Below, piece after piece: positions 26,819 through 34,796 of a DNA stretch of 64,000 bases. Position numbers and translations under genes: made by a program. Source of the DNA: CAZOOK01 sp964581385 (GTDB taxonomy: Bacteria > Pseudomonadota > Gammaproteobacteria > Nevskiales > Nevskiaceae); the NCBI GenBank assembly GCA_964581385.1, contig CAZOOK010000007.1, positions 105,808 to 169,807 on the forward strand. Reading direction: 5' to 3'. The notes under the pieces were generated by a model, which searched no databases, was not told where the DNA came from, and saw only the letters and a program-made list of their open reading frames with translations. The stretch's first letter is position 1. Each line of letters begins with the position of its first letter.

Positions 26819-27882
26819 TGTGGCTCTCCGATGGGCAGCAGATTGAACGGTGGCGGCGATACAGGGTTTGCAACAGGGCTTGTATCGGGCTTTGTATCGG
26901 CAGCCTTCGCGCTACCTTCAGGCGCGGCAACCGCAGCTGATTCGGCGACGGTTGCACTAGTCTCCTGCGCCGGAGCTTCGCCAGCGCTGGCGAACTCGGC
27001 CGGGACCTGCGAGCCAGCAGGCGCCTGGATCACGACGATAACGCGTCGATTATGATTGCGGCCCTCGGCGGTGTCGTTGGTTCCCACTGGACGGAATTCG
27101 CCGAAACCAGCGACTGTCATCTTGCTCGGATCGACGCCCTGATCTTGAAACAGATGCACCACTGTCGCGGCGCGCGAGGCGGATAATTCCCAGTTTGAAG
27201 GATAGGTGAAGGTGTGGATCGGCTGGTTATCGGTGTAGCCTTCGATGCGTAGAGAGTTCGGAAATTTCTTGAGGATGCCGGCGACCTTGCCAAGAATCGG
27301 CTTGGCACCTTCGGCAATGGCTGAAGAACCGCTTGGGAACAGAATGTCCGTCGCGATCTCGACTTCGAGCGCAGTGGAAGTGCGATGCAAGATGACCAGC
27401 TTGCTCTTGATCATCTCACCAAGCGCCTGCTGGATCTGATCGCCGATGCTCTTGAGATCGCCAGTGTTTGCGTTGCCTTTGGTCTGGGGCGGCGACGCCT
27501 CGTAGCCCGTTGCTCCGGAAGCATTCGCTTGCTGAGCCGGTGCTGGATGTTGCTCCAGCGAGGGATATACCGCCGGATTCTGCAACTCACGCATGGTGCC
27601 GCCGACCGACTGCTCGGACGCGCGGCTCTCGACGAGGCTGACAGAATCGCCCCGTGTAGCACCCCGCTGCGGCACATCACCAATCTGGATCGGCTTCAGC
27701 GATTTTGGAGTTCCGCCAAATGCTTCGGACAGCGCATCCGAAAGCACACGGTACTTGCCTTCGTTGACTGAAGAGATCGAATACATCACGACAAAAAACG
27801 CCAGCAGCAGTGTGATCAGATCACCGTACGGAATCGCCCATGATTCGTGGTTGACGTGCTCCTCGTGTCTCTTTCTCGCCAT
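26815..27882 (-). CDS. motD: flagellar stator protein MotD (MotB family)
   Basis: Peptidoglycan-anchored stator subunit, 355 aa. N-terminal single membrane segment with the proton-binding Asp (IPYGDLITLLLAFF, D21), an extended periplasmic linker, and an OmpA-type peptidoglycan-binding domain near residues 180-300 (IEGYTDNQPIHTF, NRRVIVVI). A Pro/Ala-rich tail of about 60 residues follows. Named MotD by synteny with motC after cheA; MotB is the generic name. It starts 12 bases after motC. Confidence 0.93.
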   Translation of the reverse strand: MARKRHEEHVNHESWAIPYGDLITLLLAFFVVMYSISSVNEGKYRVLSDALSEAFGGTPKSLKPIQIGDVPQRGATRGDSVSLVESRASEQSVGGTMRELQNPAVYPSLEQHPAPAQQANASGATGYEASPPQTKGNANTGDLKSIGDQIQQALGEMIKSKLVILHRTSTALEVEIATDILFPSGSSAIAEGAKPILGKVAGILKKFPNSLRIEGYTDNQPIHTFTYPSNWELSASRAATVVHLFQDQGVDPSKMTVAGFGEFRPVGTNDTAEGRNHNRRVIVVIQAPAGSQVPAEFASAGEAPAQETSATVAESAAVAAPEGSAKAADTKPDTSPVANPVSPPPFNLLPIGEPQ

Positions 27883-27894
27883 GGCTGCATGCCG

Positions 27895-28635
27895 TCAGTG
27901 TGTGAAACCTTGCAGACGGACTTCAATGTTGCGCGGATTTTCGCCCTGTGAAATACCGATCAGTCCTTCGATCACCATGCGGCGCACACGAGTCTGGTCA
28001 CCGATGACGCTTTTCAGTTTCGAAGCGATCGGGAGGAAAAACAGGTTGGCCGAGGCAATACCGTAGATCGTCGCAACGAACGCAGCGGCAATACCGTGGC
28101 CGAGCTTGCTTGGATCGGCGAGATTCTGGAGCACCGACATCAGTCCCATCACCGCGCCGATGATTCCAAGCGTCGGTGCGTACACGCCCATGCCCTCGAA
28201 CACCTTAGCGCCGGCGAGATCAAAATGTTCACGGTTATCGATCTCGTTTTCGAGCGTATTGCGGATCACGTCGGGTTCGGTGCCGTCCACCAGCATCTGC
28301 AAACCTTTCTTGATGAAAAGGTCCTGCTCCAGCTCCACACTGGATTCAAGCGCCAGCAATCCCTGCTTGCGGGCACTGTTGCTCCATTCGACGATGCGCT
28401 GGATCAATTCCTGGGCATTCTGGTTCGGCGGCATGAACACCCAACGCACGATGAACATCCCGCGCTTGAAAGTGGTGAGCGAAGTCTGGAGAAAAATCGC
28501 GGCGCAGGTACCGAGAATGACGATGACGAAGGCCGCCGGTGCCCATAGTGCAGCGATACCGCTGCCCTTGAGAATGCTGCCACCGATCAACGCTATCAGG
28601 GCAAGCGCGAAACCCACCACGCTCAGGATATCCAT
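27895..28635 (-). CDS. motC: flagellar stator protein MotC (MotA family)
   Basis: Ion-channel stator subunit, 246 aa, four membrane segments (residues 4-24, 30-52, about 150-170, 182-205) and a cytoplasmic loop between 2 and 3. The conserved prolines and glycines around APTLGIIGAVMGLM and GHGIAAAFVATIYG are present. Length and synteny fit the MotC type, a second stator pair in Pseudomonas and Xanthomonas relatives. Another motAB pair could exist elsewhere in the genome. Confidence 0.94.
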   Translation of the reverse strand: MDILSVVGFALALIALIGGSILKGSGIAALWAPAAFVIVILGTCAAIFLQTSLTTFKRGMFIVRWVFMPPNQNAQELIQRIVEWSNSARKQGLLALESSVELEQDLFIKKGLQMLVDGTEPDVIRNTLENEIDNREHFDLAGAKVFEGMGVYAPTLGIIGAVMGLMSVLQNLADPSKLGHGIAAAFVATIYGIASANLFFLPIASKLKSVIGDQTRVRRMVIEGLIGISQGENPRNIEVRLQGFTH

Positions 28636-28648
28636 CGCGGCACCGTCC

Positions 28649-30676
28649 CTAGAGGGACTGCTCGTATGCGGCGACCAGCCCCGCCAGATCGAGGATCAAT
28701 GCTACCCGTCCCTCACCGGTCACCGTGGCACCCGCAATGCCCGCAAGCCCGCGCAGAAGCTTACCCAGCGGTTTGACGACAATTTCCTCGCGGCCGCGAA
28801 CCTGGCCGACGACCAGTCCGTAGCGCTCGCCGGAGACGTTGACCACGACCACGTGCTGCGCCGATTCCTGCCCGGGTTCGCAACCAACCCAGCGCGACAG
28901 GCGCACCAGCCTCAATGTTTCGTTGCGGTATAGCACCGCTTCCCAGCGATCGAGCCGGCGCACGCGTGTTTCATCCAGGAAGAACACATCCCGTACTGGT
29001 TGCAGCGGCAGTGCAAACTGGCGATGTGCCAGCGCGATCATCAACACCGGCTGGATCGCCAGTGTCAGCGGCACGCGAATATAGAATGCCGAACCCCGTC
29101 CCAGTGATGATTCGATCTGTACCTGGCCGTTAAGCGCCGAGATATTTGAACGTACCACGTCCATGCCGACGCCACGGCCGGACAGATCACTGACCTGCTC
29201 TTTGGTTGAAAACCCCGGCAGGAAAATAAGCTGCATCGTTTCTTCGATGCTCATGCTCGCAACGGTCGAAGCGTCGACGATGCCCTTTTCGATCGCCTTG
29301 CGGTGGATGCGATCGGGGTCCATGCCGCCGCCATCATCGCGCACGGTAATGAGAATATGATCGCCCGCCTGCTCCGCCGACAGAATCAGTTTGCCGCAAG
29401 CCGGTTTGCCCGCCGCTTCGCGTGCCGCGGGCAGCTCGATGCCATGATCGACTGCATTGCGCACCATGTGCATCAATGGATCGTTGAGCGCTTCGACCAG
29501 ACTCTTGTCGAGCTCCGTCGAATCGCCAATGATTTCCATTTCGACCTGCTTGCCGATTTTGCGTGCAATCTCGCGCACCATTCGCGGAAATTTTGAAAAC
29601 AGCTTGCGGATCGGCTGCATGCGCATCTGCATGACGGCCGACTGCAATCCGGCAGTGATGATGTCAAGCTCGGAAAAGCTCTTGCGCAGGACTTCCTGAC
29701 CCGGTCCCGCACCAAAAGTCTTCAAGCGGTTGCGCACGAGTACGAGTTCGCCAACCAGATTCATAACCTGATCAAGCCGCTCGGTATCGACGCGCACGGT
29801 CGTTTCAACGGGTGGCTCCGCTCCCGCCGGCGCCGCACGCGATACTGCTGGCGCGTTTTCGGCGGCCGGCGGCGCAGCGGATTTCGGTGCCGATGATGCT
29901 GGCGGCGCAGCTGATGCAGCCCCCGGAACCCGTCCCGACCCGTGCAATTGATCCAATAATTTTTCGAACTCGTCCTCGGCGAACGGATCGGGTGCCGCCG
30001 GCGCGATGCCCGAAGGCAGCGGCTTTGATGCTGCCGGGGCGCCTGGCGTGGTGCCGGGAACCTGTCCCGACCCATGCAATTGGTCCAGTAGTTTGTCGAA
30101 TTCGCCGTCAGTGAACGGATCGGGCGCTGCCGGCGCAATGCCCGAAGGCAGCGGAGCGGAAGACTTGGCAGCCTTGCCGGTTCCTTTTTTTCCAGCTGTC
30201 TTAGCAGCTGTCTTGGTAGTTGTTTTAGCAGTTACTTTATCGGCTGCTTTGGCAGCCACAGCAACCGGAGCGGCGGCGGCTCGTACATTCAATTCGCTAC
30301 TGTGATGCAGACGCTCAATCAACTCGTCGCTTGCCGACTCCGGCGCACAATCGTTGGCAACTGCGTCCAGCATCGCGCGCAGATCATCGAGCGCTGCAAG
30401 GACCACATCCATGATTTCCGGCGTGAACGATTTGGTGCCGGCGCGCAGAACATTGAAAACGTCCTCGGCGGCATGGCATAGGGTGACCATCGGGACCAAG
30501 CCAAAAAACCCGGCTCCGCCCTTGATCGTATGAAAGCCGCGGAATACCGCGTTCAGTAATTCGCGGTCATCTGGACGGTGCTCAAGTGCGACCAGCTGCT
30601 CGCCCAACTTCTGCAGCAGATCGCCGCTTTCGTTGACGAATTCCGCGCGGAGTTCATTGTCCTGCTCTGCGCCCAT
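28649..30676 (-). CDS. cheA: chemotaxis histidine kinase CheA (flagellar set)
   Basis: A 675-residue CheA that phosphorylates CheY to switch the flagellar motor. HPt domain with H49 (FRGFHTIKGGAGFFG), a Lys/Thr/Ala linker, a duplicated acidic module (residues 175-252), dimerisation domain from about 293, ATPase domain with HMVRNAVDHGIELP and GRGVGMDVVRSNI, and a C-terminal CheW-like domain. It is encoded between cheZ and motC. The canonical CheY-binding P2 domain is not recognisable; the two EFxKLLDQLHG modules may replace it. Confidence 0.96.
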   Translation of the reverse strand: MGAEQDNELRAEFVNESGDLLQKLGEQLVALEHRPDDRELLNAVFRGFHTIKGGAGFFGLVPMVTLCHAAEDVFNVLRAGTKSFTPEIMDVVLAALDDLRAMLDAVANDCAPESASDELIERLHHSSELNVRAAAAPVAVAAKAADKVTAKTTTKTAAKTAGKKGTGKAAKSSAPLPSGIAPAAPDPFTDGEFDKLLDQLHGSGQVPGTTPGAPAASKPLPSGIAPAAPDPFAEDEFEKLLDQLHGSGRVPGAASAAPPASSAPKSAAPPAAENAPAVSRAAPAGAEPPVETTVRVDTERLDQVMNLVGELVLVRNRLKTFGAGPGQEVLRKSFSELDIITAGLQSAVMQMRMQPIRKLFSKFPRMVREIARKIGKQVEMEIIGDSTELDKSLVEALNDPLMHMVRNAVDHGIELPAAREAAGKPACGKLILSAEQAGDHILITVRDDGGGMDPDRIHRKAIEKGIVDASTVASMSIEETMQLIFLPGFSTKEQVSDLSGRGVGMDVVRSNISALNGQVQIESSLGRGSAFYIRVPLTLAIQPVLMIALAHRQFALPLQPVRDVFFLDETRVRRLDRWEAVLYRNETLRLVRLSRWVGCEPGQESAQHVVVVNVSGERYGLVVGQVRGREEIVVKPLGKLLRGLAGIAGATVTGEGRVALILDLAGLVAAYEQSL
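29921..30154 (-). repeat. in-frame duplication in the cheA linker
   Basis: Two copies of a 34-residue module (CheA residues 175-208 and 219-252) with a period of 44 residues (132 bases). Both begin PLPSGIAPAAPDPF and contain EF(D/E)KLLDQLHGSG. They are nearly identical in protein and DNA, so the duplication is recent or kept uniform by recombination. A single EFEALLDQLHG-like motif is usual in pseudomonad CheA linkers, as I recall. Confidence 0.9.
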
Positions 30677-30700
30677 GTGAGTAGATATCTAAACTAGCGG

Positions 30701-31417
30701 TTAAAAGCCCAGGTCCGCCAGCAAGCTGTCGGCATCCTGCTGGCTCGTCGCGTTCGGCGCGCCCGGTCCCAACAAAACGCTGGTACCGTCCTTGATCGGC
30801 TCGTCCGGAGGGATCTTGAGCTCCACACCGGACGCACGCAGAACCTCCATCAATGCTTTTTCGATGCCCTGGATCAGTTTGATGACGCGACGGATCATCT
30901 GACCCGATAGATCCTGGTATTCCTGCGCCTGTGCCAGTGAAACCAAGTTTGCACGTAGTGCACTGGTGCCTTGCTGCAGCGAGGCGAACGCACCGGCGGC
31001 GGTTTCCGCGCCGGAGAAGCTTTCGCTCTGCACACCCACATGCGCGTACAGCGTGGCCTGCTGGCGCGAAATGTTATCGATGAGCGCGCGGCTGTCATCA
31101 ACCAGATCGAGGGTCCGGTGCGCCGCTGTCTCAGTCAGGCGCACCACGTGATCCAGATGCGTCTGCGCATCCGGAATTTCACGTCCGGCCATGCAGGCCA
31201 GACGGCTGTCGAGATCGAGATCGTTAATAACCTGATGCACGCGCTGCGCGATGCGCGCAATGCTGCCCGCCAGGCGCCGGTCGCGCTGCTGGAATATTGC
31301 CTCCATGCCCTTGTCGAAGCCGATGTGGTCACCGGCTTCCAGGGCAACGATGGCCTGGCGCAGTAGCGGCAGCATCTCCTCGGGATGCACCGCGACGCCG
31401 CTGTCGGCGGCGGTCAT
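30701..31417 (-). CDS. cheZ: CheY-P phosphatase CheZ
   Basis: Dephosphorylates CheY-P. 238 aa, mostly helical, with the catalytic segment YQDLSGQMIRRVIKLI near residue 170 (the DxxxQ pair) and a C-terminal GADSLLADLGF-like peptide, the amphipathic CheY-binding helix. It overlaps cheY by 4 bases. CheZ is characteristic of Beta/Gammaproteobacteria and supports the taxonomic placement. Confidence 0.96.
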   Translation of the reverse strand: MTAADSGVAVHPEEMLPLLRQAIVALEAGDHIGFDKGMEAIFQQRDRRLAGSIARIAQRVHQVINDLDLDSRLACMAGREIPDAQTHLDHVVRLTETAAHRTLDLVDDSRALIDNISRQQATLYAHVGVQSESFSGAETAAGAFASLQQGTSALRANLVSLAQAQEYQDLSGQMIRRVIKLIQGIEKALMEVLRASGVELKIPPDEPIKDGTSVLLGPGAPNATSQQDADSLLADLGF

Positions 31418-31806
31418 GCTGCGGTGGCGACGCGCTGAAAGATCTTGTCGATCTTTTCCTTCAGCGTGATCGCGGTGAAAGGTTTGATGATGTAGCCGTT
31501 GACGCCGGCCTGCGCCGCTTCGATGATCTGTTCGCGCTGCGCTTCAGCGGTGACCATCAACACCGGCAGCTTGGCCAGACGCGCATCGCCACGGATCGAC
31601 TTGAGCAGATCGATACCGGTCATGCCGGGCATGTTCCAGTCGGTGACCACAAAATCGAAATCACCGTTCTGCAACATCGGCCAGGCTGTGCGTCCGTCGT
31701 CAGCTTCCGTCGTGTTCGTGAACCCAAGATCGTTTAAAAGATTCTTGACGATCCGGCGCATGGTCGAATAGTCGTCAACGATCAGAATCTTGAGATTTTT
31801 ATCCAC
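31414..31806 (-). CDS. cheY: chemotaxis response regulator CheY
   Basis: 130-residue receiver that binds FliM to switch rotation. Acidic pocket D11-D12, phospho-acceptor D56 (FVVTDWNMPGMTG) and the KPF lysine (GYIIKPFTAI). I chose GTG 31804-31806 because GGAG lies 6 bases upstream; TTG four codons earlier is inside that ribosome site. It is followed by cheZ with a 4-base overlap and preceded by fliA with a 34-base gap. Confidence 0.97.
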   Translation of the reverse strand: MDKNLKILIVDDYSTMRRIVKNLLNDLGFTNTTEADDGRTAWPMLQNGDFDFVVTDWNMPGMTGIDLLKSIRGDARLAKLPVLMVTAEAQREQIIEAAQAGVNGYIIKPFTAITLKEKIDKIFQRVATAA

Positions 31807-31840
31807 GATTCGCTCCAATAAATACTTTTACCGCCCGCCT

Positions 31841-32587
31841 TCACACCACCGCGCGGGTTCGCGCCTTGGCGCCCCAGCCGGTCAGCCTGGCACGCACACG
31901 CAGCAATGCCTGACCGTGGATCTGGCAGACCCGGCTCTCACTGACTTCGAGCACGGCACCGATCTCACGCAGATTCAGTTCCTCGTCGTAGTACAGCGAT
32001 AGCACCAGCCGCTCGCGCTCCGGGAGGTCGCTGATTGCGTCAGAGACCGCGCGCTGAAACTCGTCCTGCTCGATCGCGTGGAGCGGCTCGCCGGAAGAAT
32101 CGATCGCGTCGAAGCTCGGCTCACCATCCTGCGATGGAGCATCCAGCGACAGCACTTGGCATTGCAGCGCATCCTGCAGCGCCGCATGGTAGGTGTCGGC
32201 CGAGATACCCAATTCCTTGATGATCTCCTCCTCGCGGGCCTCGCGGCCGGTGCGCTGCTCGATCGCGCGCATCGCTCCGGCGATCTCACGGTGGCGGCGA
32301 TGCACCGAGCGTGGCGCCCAGTCACCGCGCCGCAGCTCGTCCATGATCGCGCCGCGGATACGGATGCCGGCGTAGGTTTCGAAGGATGCGCCGCGCTCAC
32401 CGTTATAGTGGCGTGCGGCTTCGATCAAGCCGACGATGCCGGCCTGGATCAGATCCTCGACATCGACGCTCGGCGGCAACCGCGCGGCGACGTGATAGGC
32501 AATTCGCTTGACCAGATCAGTATGGTCACGAATCAGATCGGCCTCGACTTTGCGGGCCTGAGGCTTGTATTGCGGTCTTGCGGCCAT
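31841..32587 (-). CDS. fliA: flagellar sigma factor FliA (sigma-28)
   Basis: 248 aa. Sigma region 2 (LIQAGIVGLIEAARHYNGERGASFETYAGIR, near residues 46-76) and region 4 with a helix-turn-helix (NLREIGAVLEVSESRVCQIH near 212) are clear; region 3 lies between. It directs class III flagellar and chemotaxis genes, and a consensus site for it lies at 17804-17830. Its ATG directly follows the flhG stop with no gap. Confidence 0.97.
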   Translation of the reverse strand: MAARPQYKPQARKVEADLIRDHTDLVKRIAYHVAARLPPSVDVEDLIQAGIVGLIEAARHYNGERGASFETYAGIRIRGAIMDELRRGDWAPRSVHRRHREIAGAMRAIEQRTGREAREEEIIKELGISADTYHAALQDALQCQVLSLDAPSQDGEPSFDAIDSSGEPLHAIEQDEFQRAVSDAISDLPERERLVLSLYYDEELNLREIGAVLEVSESRVCQIHGQALLRVRARLTGWGAKARTRAVV

Positions 32588-33454
32588 TTATGCGGCTCCC
32601 TGTACGAGTCGTTCAACAAAGAATTCGAGATTGCCGCGCGCGCCGAGCGGCGGTCCCCAGCTGATCGCCTTCTTCGCCAGCGCCTGAAATGCCGCCGAAG
32701 ATGGACAGTTTGGATAAATATCGACGACTGCACGCTGCCGTCTGACGGCGCGGCGCAGCCATTCGTCTTGCGGCACACTGCCCATGTAGCTCAGCGTGAC
32801 GTCGAGAAAACGTTCGGCGACGCGGCGCAGATTTTCATAAATCTCGCGCGCCTCGTTCGCACTGTTGACCATGTTGGTCAGTACCTGGAAGCGGTCCACG
32901 CCGTGTTCGCGGTTCAGCACCTTGATGAGTGCGTAGGCGTCGGTAATGGAGGATGGGTCGTTGCAGACCACCACGATCACCTGCTGGCTCGCCTGGCTGA
33001 ACGTGATGACTGAATCCGCAATTCCCGCGGCGGTATCCACCACCAGAATGTCGAGCGGTCTGCGCAATTCGCTGAACGCGTGCACAAGGCCGGCATGCTG
33101 CACTGAGTTGAGCTCCGCCATGTGACGCTTGCCGCTCGATGCTGGAATCACCGAAAGCCCTGCCGGCGCCTCAATGATGGTGTCCTCGAGCGTGCATTCG
33201 CCGGCAAGCACATTGGCAAGGTTGTAGCTGGGTTGCAGACCGAGCATCACATCGACATTGGCGAGCCCCAGATCGCCATCGAGCAGCATGACCTTCTTGC
33301 CAGCCATCGCCATCGCCATCGACAGATTGACTGACACACTGGTTTTTCCGACCCCACCCTTGCCGCTTGTCACGGCGACGGCCTGTACGGGCTTCGTCGC
33401 ACGTATCCGGCGCAGGCCGGCGGCTTGATCGTTGTACTGGTTAGGCATTGACAT
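32588..33454 (-). CDS. flhG: flagellum number regulator FlhG (FleN, MinD-like ATPase)
   Basis: 288-residue MinD/ParA-type ATPase that limits flagellar number and, in Pseudomonas, antagonises FleQ. Deviant Walker A GKGGVGKTS at residues 31-39, switch regions DGDLGLANVDVMLG and ILVVDTAAGIADSV, and a C-terminal membrane-targeting helix. It overlaps flhF by 14 bases (8 if the second Met is used). FlhF and FlhG together suggest polar flagellation. Confidence 0.96.
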   Translation of the reverse strand: MSMPNQYNDQAAGLRRIRATKPVQAVAVTSGKGGVGKTSVSVNLSMAMAMAGKKVMLLDGDLGLANVDVMLGLQPSYNLANVLAGECTLEDTIIEAPAGLSVIPASSGKRHMAELNSVQHAGLVHAFSELRRPLDILVVDTAAGIADSVITFSQASQQVIVVVCNDPSSITDAYALIKVLNREHGVDRFQVLTNMVNSANEAREIYENLRRVAERFLDVTLSYMGSVPQDEWLRRAVRRQRAVVDIYPNCPSSAAFQALAKKAISWGPPLGARGNLEFFVERLVQGAA

Positions 33455-34733
33455 GGGCTACCTTGGTAAATCCCGCTGCGATGAGACGGTCGTCCACCGG
33501 GGCAGGCATCTGGCGAGCAAGCTGCGTCGCACGCAGCACGAGCCGGTCGGCGCGCGCGGGATGCAGATCCTCAGGAACACGTTGACCGTCGGTGTAGTAA
33601 GCAACCGGCAGTGCATTGCGAATGGCGACCGAGAGCGCCCCGCCAAGGCGGTCGGCTTCGTCGATCTTGGACAGGATGCAACCGGACAGCGGCAGCGCGC
33701 GAAACCGGCGCACGGTGTCTTCCATGCTGGCAGGACGCGTGTTCGCGGCCAGTACCAGATAGGTTTTCAGTATCGGCCCGAGCGCTTGCAACTTCTGAAT
33801 CTGACCGGCGAGCGCCTTGTCGCGCTGGCCCAGACCAGCAGTGTCGATGAGAATCAGACGGCGGTCGGACAAACGCTCCAGTATCGTCGCCAGATTTTCG
33901 TCCGCCGCCACCGCATGCACCGGTACGCCAAGCAGACGCCCGTAGGTATAAAGCTGTTCAGCTGCGCCGATGCGGTAGTGGTCGGTGGTGACCAGCGCGA
34001 TGTCGCGCACGCCGTGATGAGCCGCGTAGTGCGCCGCAAGCTTGGCGACTGTAGTGGTCTTGCCAATGCCAGTCGGCCCGACCAGTGCGATCACACCACC
34101 CTTCAGCACCGCGTCGGAAGTATCCACCGGAATGCGGCGCCCAAGCAGGCCGAGCGGCAGGAAACGGGCGCGCTCGGCGTCGGACGATTCCGGAACTTCT
34201 TCGGCGATCTCCCGGGCCAGTTCGGAATCGAGGCCCATATCGACCAGCGTACGTACGGCCAGTGCCTGCAAAGGCCGGCGGCGCTGCATGTCGCCCCACA
34301 TCATGCCCGCCAGCTGTTCCTCCAGCAGGCGGCGCATTGCGTTCATTTCGTGTTGCAGCCCGGCAATGGCCGGCTGCGCGGAATCCTTTGATTCGGATCC
34401 GGTGTCGCTTTTTGCCACCTCTTCCGCGACTTTGGCTTTCGACGCCGCCTTCGCATCGGCTTGCGTGGTACGCGTCACCACCGGCTCGGGGACCTGGGAA
34501 GACTCGACAGCGGTCGCATTCGACGCGTTCCGTCCCGTCGCTGGAGCCTCGGCTTGTGGCCCGCGCCGCAACGTCTGCTGCACCAGCGAGGCGTCGTAAT
34601 CGACTGCGGCGACCACTTCGACACCACCCGGAACCCGACGGTTGGAAAGGATCACGGCGTCAGGACCCTGCTCTTCGCGCACTAGACGAATCGCATCGTG
34701 CATGTTCTTGGCCTGGAATCTCTTTATTTTCAT
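33441..34733 (-). CDS. flhF: flagellar biosynthesis GTPase FlhF
   Basis: SRP-type GTPase setting the site of flagellar assembly. 430 aa: N-terminal basic B domain (MKIKRFQAKNMHDAIRLVREEQG start), a low-complexity Ala/Lys linker (residues 60-125), N domain, and GTPase G domain with GPTGIGKTTTVAKLA at 219-233, then the ADENL-type and LIDTAGLGQRD motifs. It is encoded 63 bases after flhA and overlaps flhG. Confidence 0.96.
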   Translation of the reverse strand: MKIKRFQAKNMHDAIRLVREEQGPDAVILSNRRVPGGVEVVAAVDYDASLVQQTLRRGPQAEAPATGRNASNATAVESSQVPEPVVTRTTQADAKAASKAKVAEEVAKSDTGSESKDSAQPAIAGLQHEMNAMRRLLEEQLAGMMWGDMQRRRPLQALAVRTLVDMGLDSELAREIAEEVPESSDAERARFLPLGLLGRRIPVDTSDAVLKGGVIALVGPTGIGKTTTVAKLAAHYAAHHGVRDIALVTTDHYRIGAAEQLYTYGRLLGVPVHAVAADENLATILERLSDRRLILIDTAGLGQRDKALAGQIQKLQALGPILKTYLVLAANTRPASMEDTVRRFRALPLSGCILSKIDEADRLGGALSVAIRNALPVAYYTDGQRVPEDLHPARADRLVLRATQLARQMPAPVDDRLIAAGFTKVAHVNA

Positions 34734-34796
34734 TCTTTAGCCGCTCCGGATTCACGACCCGGCTCCTCTCGCCCAATAGTGCTCATGTGGTGCTCA

